Below are positions 52,968 through 62,166 of a stretch of DNA of 64,000 bases, one piece after another. A program made the translations under genes and the position numbers. Under the pieces are notes generated by a model, which was not told where the DNA came from, searched no databases, and saw only the letters and a list, made by a program, of their open reading frames with translations. Origin of the DNA: Spirochaetales bacterium Spiro_05 (GTDB lineage: Bacteria > Spirochaetota > Spirochaetia > Sphaerochaetales > Sphaerochaetaceae); the NCBI GenBank assembly GCA_001603115.1, contig LVBG01000022.1:51189-115188 (forward strand), in the 5' to 3' direction. The number at the start of each line of letters is the position of its first letter. The first letter of the stretch is position 1.

Positions 52968-52995
52968 CATGCCTGCAGCTCTTAGGTAGGCATGC
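52968..52995. promoter_or_regulatory. Inverted repeat covering the recQ start codon
   Basis: GCATGCCT (52968-52975) and AGGCATGC (52988-52995) are perfect 8-bp arms 20 bp centre to centre. The second arm contains the recQ ATG. It could be an operator or an mRNA hairpin that hides the start. Confidence 0.45.
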
Positions 52996-54449
52996 AAACC
53001 ATTGACTTGATCAACCAGCTTGCCAAAGAGCGTTTTGGCATCCCTACGCTGAGGCCATACCAACAGCTGGTCATCCAGCGTGTTCTGGAAAGGGACAGAG
53101 AAGAGAGCGACCATGAAGGGGTGGTTGTCACCCTGCCTACCGGAAGCGGGAAATCAATCTGCTTCATGCTTCCCTCACTGGTGGTGGAAGGGCTCACCAT
53201 CATCGTCTATCCCCTGCTCTCCCTGATGAACGACCAGATGCGTCGCTTTTCCGAACGGGGTATCGGCTGTGTATGCATCCAAGGAGGACAGACTCCCGCC
53301 CAGCGAAACGCATTGTTCGCATCGCTTGCAAACAAGAGTCCCCGGATTGTGGTAACCAATGCAGAGTGTCTTGGCCAAAGGTCGGTCTTCACTGCATTGG
53401 CGAGGTTTCCCATCAGCCTGTTGGTGCTTGATGAGGCCCATACCATTGTCCGCTGGGGGGAAGGCTTCCGACCCGCCATGGCCGGTCTTGGCCCGATCAT
53501 AGCCCACCTTCCGCTGAGACAAATCCTCTGTTTCACCGCTACAGCCGACGAGCAGATCATCAAGGGACTCTCACGCCTGATCTTTTGCGGGGCGCAACCC
53601 CATCTTGTCCGTGGAAGCAGTGATCGGCAAAACATCAGCTACCATGCCATCCATACCCTGTGCAAGCAACAGACCATGACATCATTGCTTTGGGATCCGG
53701 CACATCGTCCCGCATTGGTCTTCTGCTCTACCCGTGAGAAAACAAAACTTGCCTGCCTCTCCTACCTGCTCTCCAACCCTTCCCTTCCTTGCCGCTACTA
53801 TCATGCAGGACTGGGTAAGGAGGAGCGGAAAGCACTGGAAGCGTGGTACCAAGAGCAGGAACAGGGAGTACTGTTCGCGACCAACGCGTTCGGAATGGGT
53901 GTCGATAAAAAGTCGATTCGGATGGTCATCCATCACGACCTTCCTTCCGATGTTCTCTCCTTCTTGCAGGAGAGCGGGCGTGCAGGAAGGGATGGGAATC
54001 CAGCTCGCTCTGTGGTGCTGATAGACGGGGATGAGACCCCATCAGAGCTGCTCTCTCTCTTTAGCTCGACATCGGTGTGCTTTCGCTCGGCGTTGCTCAA
54101 GTCACTGGGAGAATCAATGGAGAGTTGCAGCGGATGTGATGTATGCAACCATACCCAGTTCAGATCAAGGGAGGGAGAACAGGTGATCATGCGCAGTGTT
54201 GCCTTGCATCCATTTTCCTACAGCATCCACTCTCTGGCTCTGCTCTTGCACACCAAAAAGCCATGGATACCCGACAGTGGACTACTCGATGCATGGCGGA
54301 TAAGGACAATCGAACAAGCAATGCAACGTCTTGTAGCTGAGGGCAGGCTCAGCTGCACCAAAGGAAGAAAACAACGTCTTTATCTTTCTATGAAGCAATG
54401 GGTTGTTCTCTTGACAGCGAGAAAAATTGCGTTGACGATAACGGTATGA
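52992..54449 (+). CDS. recQ: RecQ-type ATP-dependent DNA helicase
   Basis: The 485-residue SF2 helicase has Walker A TLPTGSGKSICF, motif Ia, the DEAH box VLDEAHTIVRWG with FRPAM (aromatic loop of RecQ), motif III FTATAD, and motifs V and VI (ATNAFGMGVDK, QESGRAGRDG). A short zinc cluster CSGCDVC follows, then a winged-helix-like tail; no HRDC domain is present. It unwinds DNA 3' to 5' in repair and recombination. No strong Shine-Dalgarno is seen, and the start codon sits in an inverted repeat. Confidence 0.92.
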   Translation: MQTIDLINQLAKERFGIPTLRPYQQLVIQRVLERDREESDHEGVVVTLPTGSGKSICFMLPSLVVEGLTIIVYPLLSLMNDQMRRFSERGIGCVCIQGGQTPAQRNALFASLANKSPRIVVTNAECLGQRSVFTALARFPISLLVLDEAHTIVRWGEGFRPAMAGLGPIIAHLPLRQILCFTATADEQIIKGLSRLIFCGAQPHLVRGSSDRQNISYHAIHTLCKQQTMTSLLWDPAHRPALVFCSTREKTKLACLSYLLSNPSLPCRYYHAGLGKEERKALEAWYQEQEQGVLFATNAFGMGVDKKSIRMVIHHDLPSDVLSFLQESGRAGRDGNPARSVVLIDGDETPSELLSLFSSTSVCFRSALLKSLGESMESCSGCDVCNHTQFRSREGEQVIMRSVALHPFSYSIHSLALLLHTKKPWIPDSGLLDAWRIRTIEQAMQRLVAEGRLSCTKGRKQRLYLSMKQWVVLLTARKIALTITV

Positions 54450-54583
54450 GAAGCATACGGCCACAGGCGGAGAAACCTGATCAAACCTATGCAACGCTTC
54501 CCAAGGCTTTTGTGACTAAGCCCAATAGATCGGTACGACCTCCTGAAAGCCAAACCAAGAAGCGAATCCTCACATGGAGAAAA

Positions 54584-55555
54584 CTACTGTTGATTCTCGT
54601 TGGGATGCACCAAAACAGGTGAGATGGTAACACACTGCTTCTCTTCACCTGCAAGCAAGGAGAGCAACATGCGAGCGGCTTCCCGGTAGATGGCTCCGCT
54701 ATCCAGGTCTATGCTTGCCACTTGCGAGAGAAAGAGGGAGTGATAGGGAGAGGCATCATAGCCTACCGAAGGCAGTGCCAGGTTTTCATTGAGTAGGATG
54801 GAAAAGAGGGTGAGATCGTTCACCGATGCAAGACTGTCATAGTGAGGCGCTAGCTGATTCACTTGTTTGGTCAAATCGCTGATGGCACTTCTTGAGCCGA
54901 TTTCTGTGGTCAAGAGATCCACATCGGGATAGAGTGTGCGAAAGCCTGCAAGCCTCTGGCGATGCGGCTTCACACTCTCAAGGTAACCACTTACGTAAAG
55001 GGGGCGTTCACAGCCGAGGCTTTTCAGATAGGAAGCCTGCAGTACACCCCCTTGGTAGTTGTCCGTCCTTACGCAGGCCATATTCTGGATGGGATCCAGG
55101 TGGTGAGAAACCACCACAGGGATGGGAAGGTCGAAAAGGGTCGAGAGTTCCTCCTCGGTATCAACATCGTAGGCGATGATCCCATCACACTGGCTTGCAA
55201 GCTCCTCCAGCTCCTCTTTCTTGCTGACCGAATAGAACCGAAGTTGATAGGAACTGTGTTCGATGACTTGCTGGATACCCCGAAGAGCCCTGCCGAAGAA
55301 CCAATCAAAGCTGTCGAGCCTCCCCCAATAGTACGCCCTCCCCTGTTTTGAGAACTCGACAAAGGCAAGATTTCCGGTTCCGTTTCTCCGTAGCGTTGCG
55401 GCAAAGGAGTTTGGCTTGTACCCAAGTTCTTCAGCAGCCTCAAGCACCCGGTTGCGCAAGTCGGCAGAAACGGCATGCGGGTTGTTGTACACCCTCGAAA
55501 CCGTTGCACTGCTCACGTTTGCTCTCTGTGCTACACTATCGCGGGTAATCGGCAT
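54584..55555 (-). CDS. LacI family transcriptional repressor, probable regulator of galK
   Basis: The 323-residue protein has a LacI helix-turn-helix (ITRDSVAQRANVSSATVSRVYNNP split over the two helices), the hinge helix EAAEELGYKPN, and a periplasmic-binding-protein-like sensor domain (DGIIAYD, YVSGYLES, SVGYDASPY). It should bind a palindrome and be released by a sugar. The divergent galK promoter carries a perfect 14-bp palindrome, so it probably controls galK and itself. ATG 55555 follows AAGGAAACTGAT. GalR-like function is inferred. Confidence 0.9.
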   Translation of the reverse strand: MPITRDSVAQRANVSSATVSRVYNNPHAVSADLRNRVLEAAEELGYKPNSFAATLRRNGTGNLAFVEFSKQGRAYYWGRLDSFDWFFGRALRGIQQVIEHSSYQLRFYSVSKKEELEELASQCDGIIAYDVDTEEELSTLFDLPIPVVVSHHLDPIQNMACVRTDNYQGGVLQASYLKSLGCERPLYVSGYLESVKPHRQRLAGFRTLYPDVDLLTTEIGSRSAISDLTKQVNQLAPHYDSLASVNDLTLFSILLNENLALPSVGYDASPYHSLFLSQVASIDLDSGAIYREAARMLLSLLAGEEKQCVTISPVLVHPNENQQ

Positions 55556-55572
55556 ATCAGTTTCCTTTTTTC

Positions 55573-55599
55573 TTGACAAGGGATGGTCGCAGGTATAGT
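55573..55599 (+). promoter_or_regulatory. galK promoter
   Basis: TTGACA (55573-55578) and TATAGT (55594-55599) are 15 nt apart, slightly short. The operator palindrome overlaps the end of the -10 box. Confidence 0.55.
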
Positions 55600-55625
55600 G
55601 TACACGTGTACATTCCTGAATGCAA
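55597..55625 (-). promoter_or_regulatory. lacI-type repressor gene promoter
   Basis: On the minus strand TTGCAT (55620-55625), 17 nt, TACACT (55597-55602). The palindrome lies in the spacer and -10 box, predicting autorepression. Confidence 0.55.
55599..55612. promoter_or_regulatory. Perfect 14-bp palindrome, LacI-type operator
   Basis: TGTACACGTGTACA is perfectly self-complementary with a central CG, the form expected for a LacI/GalR operator, and lies where it would block both divergent promoters. Confidence 0.7.
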
Positions 55626-55662
55626 GCACTTCTTGTCTCAGGAAAACCCAAGGAGGTTTCTC

Positions 55663-56937
55663 ATGGCAACCGTACGCGAGATCAAGAACGCGAGTCTGCA
55701 TCAGCTGTATCCCAAGCTGTACGGACAACACTGCAACAACGAACACATGGATGTGCGCTACGTCGCTCTGATAGAGCAACATCATCGTCTCTTTGGGGAA
55801 GAAAACCCTTCTCTGTTCTCTACCGCCGGTCGTACAGAGCTCGGAGGAAACCATACCGACCACAACCTGGGCAAGGTGTTGGCTGCCACGATCAACCTCG
55901 ATACCATTGCCGCTGTCACACCCCGCCCTGATTCCAAGGTAATTCTCGCGAGTGAAGGCTATCCGAGGGTGGAAGTCGATCTGCACGATCTTACCATTCG
56001 GGAGGAAGAGAAGAACACTACTGAAGCGTTGGTGCGTGGAATAGCTCAGGCGTTTTCTCTTCGCGGACTCACCATCGGCGGGTGGCAAGCCAATACGACA
56101 AGCAATGTACTCAAGGGCTCAGGGCTCTCCTCTTCCGCCGCGGTTGAAATCCTTTGTGGGACCATCTTCAACCATCTCTACAACAAAGATACACTCTCGC
56201 CTGTCGATCTTGCCATCATCGGCAAATACAGCGAAAACACCTACTTCGGCAAACCCTCGGGCCTTATGGACCAGATGGCCTGTGCCTATGGGGGTATCAT
56301 AGGGATCGATTTCAAGGACGAAGCCAATCCCAAGATCACTCCTGTCTCCTACTCGTTTGCGGAGCATGGATATCACCTTGTCATCGTGGATACCGGTGGC
56401 AACCACGCTGACCTTACCCCTGAGTACGCTTCAGTTCCCAAAGAGATGCGTATGGTTGCCTCATTGTTCGGAAAGACCAATCTCAGAGATGTTGGTGAGC
56501 AAGCCTTCATCGAGAAGCTTCCTGAACTTCGCAAAACCCTTAGCAATGACCGTTGCCTCCTCCGTGCCATCCACTTTTTCCAGGAGAACAAGCGTGTTGA
56601 TACGATGCTTGCCAGTCTCAAGGAACATGATATGAATGGCTACCTGAAGGCTGTGCGAGAAAGCGGAGAGAGCTCCTTCTGCTTCCTGCAGAATCTCTAC
56701 CCCTCCTTCTATCCCCAGGAGCAGGGATTGAGCCTTGCCATTGCCACTACCAAAGCTATCTTGGGTGATGAGGCAACCGTGCGGGTGCATGGAGGAGGAT
56801 TTGCCGGAACCATCCAAGCCTATGTTCCTGATGAGTTGCTAGGGCCCTATACAAAGAGGATCAAAGATCTCTTTGGAGAGCAGAGTGTAACAATCATCGC
56901 AATCAGAAGCAAAGAAACGTGCTGCATTGCTGACTAA
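55663..56937 (+). CDS. galK: Galactokinase
   Basis: The 424-residue GHMP kinase has GRTELGGNHTDHN (sugar-binding loop), the ATP loop GSGLSSSAAVE, FGKPSGLMDQMACAYG and the C-terminal VRVHGGGFAGTI. It phosphorylates galactose to galactose-1-phosphate, first step of the Leloir pathway. It is somewhat longer than the common 385 residues because of N- and C-terminal extra helices. AAGGAGG lies before ATG 55663. galT and galE are not in the window. A strong terminator follows. Confidence 0.95.
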   Translation: MATVREIKNASLHQLYPKLYGQHCNNEHMDVRYVALIEQHHRLFGEENPSLFSTAGRTELGGNHTDHNLGKVLAATINLDTIAAVTPRPDSKVILASEGYPRVEVDLHDLTIREEEKNTTEALVRGIAQAFSLRGLTIGGWQANTTSNVLKGSGLSSSAAVEILCGTIFNHLYNKDTLSPVDLAIIGKYSENTYFGKPSGLMDQMACAYGGIIGIDFKDEANPKITPVSYSFAEHGYHLVIVDTGGNHADLTPEYASVPKEMRMVASLFGKTNLRDVGEQAFIEKLPELRKTLSNDRCLLRAIHFFQENKRVDTMLASLKEHDMNGYLKAVRESGESSFCFLQNLYPSFYPQEQGLSLAIATTKAILGDEATVRVHGGGFAGTIQAYVPDELLGPYTKRIKDLFGEQSVTIIAIRSKETCCIAD

Positions 56938-56945
56938 GCCAAGTA

Positions 56946-56972
56946 AGAGAGGCAGGTAAACCCTGCCTCTCT
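56946..56972 (+). terminator. galK terminator
   Basis: AGAGAGGCAGG and CCTGCCTCTCT form an 11-bp stem with a 5-nt loop, followed by TTCAATCTT. Confidence 0.85.
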
Positions 56973-57095
56973 TTCAATCTTATCTCGGAATAGTAAAGCA
57001 TATACTTTTTGCAAGATAGCATTCCTTCTTACCTTGCTGACAAAGAAAAATAGTTTCTTTTCGTCATTATTCAATACAGATAGCTATACAGACAC

Positions 57096-57124
57096 TTGTA
57101 CATTCACATAAGTCTTCTTATACT
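57096..57124 (+). promoter_or_regulatory. Promoter of the lipoprotein gene
   Basis: TTGTAC (57096-57101), 17 nt, TATACT (57119-57124). The gap 56973-57214 is clearly more A/T-rich than the surrounding DNA and holds no gene I can support; the leader is about 85 nt. Confidence 0.6.
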
Positions 57125-57214
57125 TTCTTCAGTCAGTTGTATCTTCCTGCTCATTACCGATACACCCTTAGACATAGATGCAAGAAAGACATATTTCTTC
57201 TCTTGGAGGCCTGT

Positions 57215-58270
57215 ATGCGTCGTGTTCGTCTGTCCGTTCTCTGTGTGCTTATGGTTGTAATTGCTATCGCATCGTTTGTCGGCTGTTCAATGGAATCAGC
57301 AGAAAGCATCCCGTCCGAATCATCAAGGCTGACACCGTATGCGGCATCTGGCTTTGGTGATTTGCTTAGTATTGAGGATGTAGAACTGGTAACTGATGTT
57401 GCTCTTGAGGATGCAAATATGAGTACCTATTCACTTACAAATGATGTGGTATTTGCTTTGGGAACATCCAACCAAACTGGGTTGCTTGGATTACTGCAAA
57501 CCATCATTCCCTCGAAAAAATCGATGAGTGCAGCACTTTCCATGCAAGTACGCGATGAAGTCATTGCTTGGCAGGAGAGTCCTTTTTCCTACACAGCCAC
57601 CATCAAGCATCTTGATCTGGAACTGGAAGGAGGCATCAGCTCCATCAGCACTATCCTAGGTCTTATACCTGAGGCACTCGTACCGGACAGCGTAACTGGA
57701 GCCGCATCCATCAAACTCTCATCGAAAATCCATACATCGAATTCGGCTGTCATGACCCCAGCCCTCGAATTCTCAGAAAGCATCTATCTCTCGTTGGATG
57801 CAAATCACACAGAGACAATCAGTTCCAGAACTGATGATGGACCTGTTGGAGTGCCCATATCTGGACCGATCAGCCTCGATTTCAAGTACAGCTTGGCTTC
57901 CCTATTCTCTCTCGCACCAGGAAGATCATCTCCTGTAGTCATTCCTTCCGTATTTGAGGTGGAACTCAAACCCATCAGAAATCTCACCTTGCAACCGATT
58001 GTGAATGCTTTGATAGAAGCAGATTTCGAGGGACCTTCTGTTCCCGATCCTGATGATGATACCTATGAAGATGATATGGATACCTACATTGCTGCTGTTG
58101 AAGAGCTGTTTTCCATCATCAAACCGATTATCTGGGGAAATTCAAATGAACCAGCACTCCGCATCACACGCAAGGTGATGAAAAACAATGGGGACATCAT
58201 CGTGCTGAAGGAAGCAACCGATGCAGAGGCTTTCATTGTCTTAATGTTGGCTATGAATAGCTTCAACTAA
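57215..58270 (+). CDS. Lipoprotein of unknown function
   Basis: The 351-residue protein has a lipoprotein signal (ASFVGC, about residue 22) and a mature domain without recognised family. It has many Ser and Thr, alternating strand patterns (ATIKHLDLELEGGISSIS, FDFKYSLASLF-like) and an acidic Asp-rich stretch (VPDPDDDTYEDDMDT) near residue 300. Base composition is more A/T-rich than its neighbours, with codons such as AAT and GTA, which may signal recent gain. GGAGG precedes ATG 57215. It has its own promoter and a strong terminator. Confidence 0.6.
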   Translation: MRRVRLSVLCVLMVVIAIASFVGCSMESAESIPSESSRLTPYAASGFGDLLSIEDVELVTDVALEDANMSTYSLTNDVVFALGTSNQTGLLGLLQTIIPSKKSMSAALSMQVRDEVIAWQESPFSYTATIKHLDLELEGGISSISTILGLIPEALVPDSVTGAASIKLSSKIHTSNSAVMTPALEFSESIYLSLDANHTETISSRTDDGPVGVPISGPISLDFKYSLASLFSLAPGRSSPVVIPSVFEVELKPIRNLTLQPIVNALIEADFEGPSVPDPDDDTYEDDMDTYIAAVEELFSIIKPIIWGNSNEPALRITRKVMKNNGDIIVLKEATDAEAFIVLMLAMNSFN

Positions 58271-58289
58271 GCAAGCTCATATTTCATTG

Positions 58290-58333
58290 AAAAAGAGGTT
58301 CTTCTCCAACAAACGGGGAGAGAACCTCTTTTT
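58290..58333. terminator. Bidirectional terminator
   Basis: AAAAAGAGGTTCTTCTCC and GGGGAGAGAACCTCTTTTT form a long stem with A's before and T's after, so it works for the lipoprotein gene (plus) and thrC (minus). Confidence 0.85.
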
Positions 58334-58362
58334 AACTCAGTCAGTTCAAACAAGCATGCTTC

Positions 58363-59631
58363 TCAGACAAACAGCAACCTATGGTCACACCCAATGGATG
58401 TGAAGCTGGTCGGCTTCTCAAGCAGTTCTGCAAGTTTTTGCGGCACCTCTACGGTGATGCCCAACAGCGGTTCCACCACTTGCTCAAACTTTGCAGGATG
58501 CGCTGTGGACACCACGATGGTCGGCTCATCGGCAAAATGGTCACGGCGTACCCGCTCGCCGGTTGCGGTGTGAGGACAGAGCACATACCCAGTCTCTTCA
58601 TACACCTCTTTGATCGTCTCTTCTATCGTCTTGTCATCCACCGAGTAGGCGCTCACCATCTTCTTCATTGTCTCAAAGTCGGGATAAAGGGAGAGCAGGC
58701 GCTCCATGTTGCTCGGGTCTCCTACATCCATGGCGTTTGCAAGTGTTGCCAAGGAAGATCTTCCTTGATAGGTGCCGGACTTCAGATAGTCGACGATGGT
58801 GGTGTTCTTGTTCACCGAAAGCACAATCTTCTCAATGGGAGCCCCCATGGTAAGTGCCCAGTAGGCAGCACAGCTGTTGCCCACATTCCCGCTGGGAATG
58901 ATGAAGGTCGGCTTCTTGCCTGTCGCTTGTGAGAAAAGATGGGAAGCGTAGACATAGTAAATGGCTTGGGGAAGCAAACGGCCGAGATTGATGCTGTTTG
59001 CACTGCTTAGGTTGTGCTCTTTGGAAAGCTTGGGATCCATGAAGGCTGCTTTCACCATCTTCTGGCAGTCGTCAAAATTACCATCAACCTCATAGGCTTG
59101 GATATTGCCGCCCCAGCAGGTCAGTTGTGCTTGTTGGCGCTTGCTTACCCTCCCCTTGGGAAACAGGACCTTCACCGTGATGTTCTCACGGTTGGCAAAT
59201 GCTGCAGCCACAGCTCCTCCGGTATCACCGCTGGTGGCCACCAGGATGGTGAGTGTCCGTCCTTCCCGCTTGAGCATGCGTTCCATGCTGAAGGCAAGAA
59301 AGCGTGCACCGAAATCCTTGAAGGCTGCGGTAGGCCCATGGAAGAGTTCAAGGACCATCTGCTCTGGCTTCAGGGACACCAAGGGCACAGGGAAGTTGAA
59401 AGCATCCATACAGATCTCCGCCAGATCTGCGGCAAGCGGATCATCCTTGAAAAACGGGGCAAGCACCTCAAAAGCAAGCTCGGGATAGGAGGATATCTCA
59501 TGAATGTTCAGATTGGAGAGGGATGGGAAGGAAGCAGGAACATACAAACCTCCATCGGGAGCAAGTCCTTGGATGATGGCCGTACTTGCATTGACTGGTT
59601 CCGAGCCTTTGCGTGTGGAAACAAATTTCAT
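58363..59631 (-). CDS. thrC: Threonine synthase
   Basis: The 422-residue PLP enzyme makes threonine from O-phosphohomoserine. The PLP lysine lies in GPTAAFKDFGARF (about residue 105), followed by TILVATSGDTGGAV and the phosphate-binding PSGNVGNSCA. Its order and length fit the short, E. coli-like class. GGAG lies 8 nt before the ATG. It follows the ThrA-like gene by 14 nt, a thrA-thrC operon; homoserine kinase (thrB) is not here. Confidence 0.95.
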   Translation of the reverse strand: MKFVSTRKGSEPVNASTAIIQGLAPDGGLYVPASFPSLSNLNIHEISSYPELAFEVLAPFFKDDPLAADLAEICMDAFNFPVPLVSLKPEQMVLELFHGPTAAFKDFGARFLAFSMERMLKREGRTLTILVATSGDTGGAVAAAFANRENITVKVLFPKGRVSKRQQAQLTCWGGNIQAYEVDGNFDDCQKMVKAAFMDPKLSKEHNLSSANSINLGRLLPQAIYYVYASHLFSQATGKKPTFIIPSGNVGNSCAAYWALTMGAPIEKIVLSVNKNTTIVDYLKSGTYQGRSSLATLANAMDVGDPSNMERLLSLYPDFETMKKMVSAYSVDDKTIEETIKEVYEETGYVLCPHTATGERVRRDHFADEPTIVVSTAHPAKFEQVVEPLLGITVEVPQKLAELLEKPTSFTSIGCDHRLLFV

Positions 59632-59645
59632 ACTCTTCTTCTCCT

Positions 59646-62042
59646 TTAGATCCTGGCCCCAAGATACGCAGCCAAACGAAGTATATCACTGAATACACCA
59701 CCAGCGGTCACCTCTCGTCCAGCCCCCGGTCCCTTGATGACCAAGGGCTGGGAGTAATACCGGTCGGTGGTGAAACAGATGACATTGTCGGTACCCTGCG
59801 CTTGGGCGAAGGGATGGTCGAGCGGAAAGCTTCTCAGCGAGGCGCTGCACTTTCCCGACTCATCCACCATCCCGACATACCGAAGCCTATGGTTTTGGCT
59901 CTGTGCCTTGCGGTATTCGGCCTCAATAAGTGGGTCAAGCAACTCGAGCTGGTCAAGAAACTGCTGGACACTGCCCTGCTCGAGGCCTGCTGGAACCAAG
60001 CTTTGGATAGGGATATCTGCAACCTCTACCTGGTAGCCGAGCTCTCGTGCAAGAATGACTGTTTTCCTTCCCACATCCATGCCCGAGAGATCATCGCGCG
60101 GATCGGGTTCGGTATAACCCATCTCCATAGCCTGGCGAACAAGCGAGGAGAAAGGTTTTGACGCATCATAAGAGGAGAAGAGCCAGGCAAGCGTACCGCT
60201 GACAATCCCTTCGATGCGGTGCACACGGTCGCCGGTCTGCACCAGGTCTTTCAGTGTCCAGATGACCGGGAGCCCTGCTCCGACGGTCGTCTCATAGAGG
60301 AATCGCCTTCCTGTTCTCAAACATGTATCAAAGAGATGGTCGTAGTAGGCCATGGCAGCGGTACCGGCTTTCTTGTTTGGTGTGATGACATGGATGCCCA
60401 TCTCCATCCAGGAAGCATAGAGCTCTGCAAGGGTGCTGCTGGTGGTGCAATCGATGATCAGGGAGTGGGGAAAGTAGGTTGCCCCTATATGCCGGGTGAA
60501 CAGATCAAGATCAAGGGGAACCGACTCTGAGGCAAAACGCTCCTTCCAATTGGCAGGATCGATACTGTCCTGGTCGAGAATCATCTGCCTTGAGTTGGCA
60601 ATACCCCGAATATGGATGTCCAGGCCGAACTGCTCCTTGAGACGGATACTCTCCTTGGCGATCTGTCCAAGCAGGGTCCCTCCGATGTTTCCCGGTCCGA
60701 TGAGGCCAACCGACAGAGCTTGTTTTGAGAGGAAGAAGCGTGCATGCAAGGCTCTGAGAGCCTTTTTTGAGTCCTGTCCCTTGATGACTGCACTGATGTT
60801 CGTCTCACTCGAGCCCTGGGCGATGGCAATGACGTTCACCGAAGCCTTTCCCAGTGAGGAGAAGAACTTGCCTGCAACTCCGGCTTGGCCGGTCATGCGC
60901 TTGCCAACAGCCGCAAGAATTGCCAGCCCACTCTCCCCCTCAATGCTTTGGATCATCCGGTTCTCAAGCTCATGGCTGAACTCCTGACGTGCTGTATCAC
61001 AGGCTTTCTCCATCTCATGCTCAGGAACAGCAAAACAGATGGAGTACTCACTGGAAGCTTGGCTGATGAGAATGACGGAGATGGAGGCTTCGCGCATAGC
61101 TGAAAAGAGACGGCTTGCGATGCCGATGACTCCACTCATGCCTGCCCCTTCCACGTTGATGAGAGCGACGTTGTGGATGATGGAGAATCCTTTTACCCTG
61201 GACTGCTCCTCCCCATCGCCATCCTTGCTCACCAATGTCCCCTGATCCTTCTCATCTCCCCACCAGCGCAGCTGTACTGCTATCGAGCGGGTGATGGCAG
61301 GCAGCAAGGCCTGTGGATGAATGACCGGGGCACCAAAGAATGAGAGCTCGGTTGCCTCTGCATAGGAGAGTGAACGGATGACCAAGGCGGAAGGAACTTC
61401 CAAGCTGTCTGCATTCTTCAGCAAGCTGGTATTGTTCCAAAACGTTACCCCATCAGCATCCAAGGCCCCTGCCAAGAAGGAAGCGGCATACTCACTGAGC
61501 CCTTCCTTTGCCTTGGAACCTTCTGCTTGGGGAAGCTGACCGTACACAAAGAGAATCTGTTGATGGAAATCGCGCTTTGCAAGTGCAGCTTCGTAGTCGA
61601 GCAAGTCGGAGATGAGGCCTTTGCTGCTGGCTATATGACAGAGAAGATCAGCGATCCAGCTGTTGCATACCTTTTCAAGATACCGTTCGACACCGCTGGA
61701 GATCTCCTCGACAAGCCAGACGCTTCGCAAGAGATCTTCTATGTTGGCAAAACCCTGTTTGATACGTTCGAGTACCTTCTGCGCTGCACTTAAGTCCAGA
61801 AGTTCCTCGATGAGAGCAGTCCAACGACCAAAGCGTTGCTCTTGAACCGACCAGAGGCGCTCATCACGAGTTTTTGCATAGGCAAGCAGGCTGGCAAGCT
61901 CAAGGTCGGTATCGCGAAGCGGAGAGAGGACAAAGAGTTGGGTATCTTCCTTCGCTTGTGAAGCGATGCGCATCAGTTTCTCGCATCCTTCTCTAGAAAC
62001 CAGATTGCTGCTTTCGACCGCATGTACCCTGATTGAAATCAC
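59646..62042 (-). CDS. thrA: ThrA-like aspartate kinase/homoserine dehydrogenase with degenerate kinase domain
   Basis: The 798-residue protein has the layout of bifunctional ThrA: an aspartokinase-like part (1-285), two ACT modules (about 290-435) and homoserine dehydrogenase (440-798). The dehydrogenase looks active: GLIGPGNIGG, HVITPNKKAG, GIVSGTLAWLF and the catalytic DLSGMDVGRK. The kinase part keeps late motifs (SYAEATELSFFGAPVIHPQ) but lacks the KFGGTS start, the R-x-G-S-D loop and the DVDGV-Y motif, so aspartate phosphorylation is doubtful. GTG 62042 is the start, with GAGGAGG 5 nt upstream. thrC follows in the operon. Confidence 0.88.
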   Translation of the reverse strand: MISIRVHAVESSNLVSREGCEKLMRIASQAKEDTQLFVLSPLRDTDLELASLLAYAKTRDERLWSVQEQRFGRWTALIEELLDLSAAQKVLERIKQGFANIEDLLRSVWLVEEISSGVERYLEKVCNSWIADLLCHIASSKGLISDLLDYEAALAKRDFHQQILFVYGQLPQAEGSKAKEGLSEYAASFLAGALDADGVTFWNNTSLLKNADSLEVPSALVIRSLSYAEATELSFFGAPVIHPQALLPAITRSIAVQLRWWGDEKDQGTLVSKDGDGEEQSRVKGFSIIHNVALINVEGAGMSGVIGIASRLFSAMREASISVILISQASSEYSICFAVPEHEMEKACDTARQEFSHELENRMIQSIEGESGLAILAAVGKRMTGQAGVAGKFFSSLGKASVNVIAIAQGSSETNISAVIKGQDSKKALRALHARFFLSKQALSVGLIGPGNIGGTLLGQIAKESIRLKEQFGLDIHIRGIANSRQMILDQDSIDPANWKERFASESVPLDLDLFTRHIGATYFPHSLIIDCTTSSTLAELYASWMEMGIHVITPNKKAGTAAMAYYDHLFDTCLRTGRRFLYETTVGAGLPVIWTLKDLVQTGDRVHRIEGIVSGTLAWLFSSYDASKPFSSLVRQAMEMGYTEPDPRDDLSGMDVGRKTVILARELGYQVEVADIPIQSLVPAGLEQGSVQQFLDQLELLDPLIEAEYRKAQSQNHRLRYVGMVDESGKCSASLRSFPLDHPFAQAQGTDNVICFTTDRYYSQPLVIKGPGAGREVTAGGVFSDILRLAAYLGARI

Positions 62043-62112
62043 CGTAGCCTCCTCTGGATAGACGTTCAAGATAATGAACAACTCAGTAAACTTTCTTGTT
62101 GTAAGGATATAC

Positions 62113-62135
62113 AAAAAGAGCCCAACACTGGGCTC
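62113..62135 (-). terminator. rpmB terminator
   Basis: On the minus strand GAGCCCA and TGGGCTC form a 7-bp stem with a 4-nt loop, followed by TTTTT. Confidence 0.8.
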
Positions 62136-62166
62136 CTCATTGATCGAGATGTCACACAAACAGACG

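Noticed and set aside
54450..54583. Small gene between recQ and the lacI-type gene
   Set aside because: The plus frame from 54398 mostly overlaps recQ, lacks a ribosome site and has unlikely composition; the 134-nt gap shows nothing else.
62043..62112. Threonine attenuator leader before thrA
   Set aside because: The leader is only about 70 nt, without a Thr-rich peptide or alternative hairpins.
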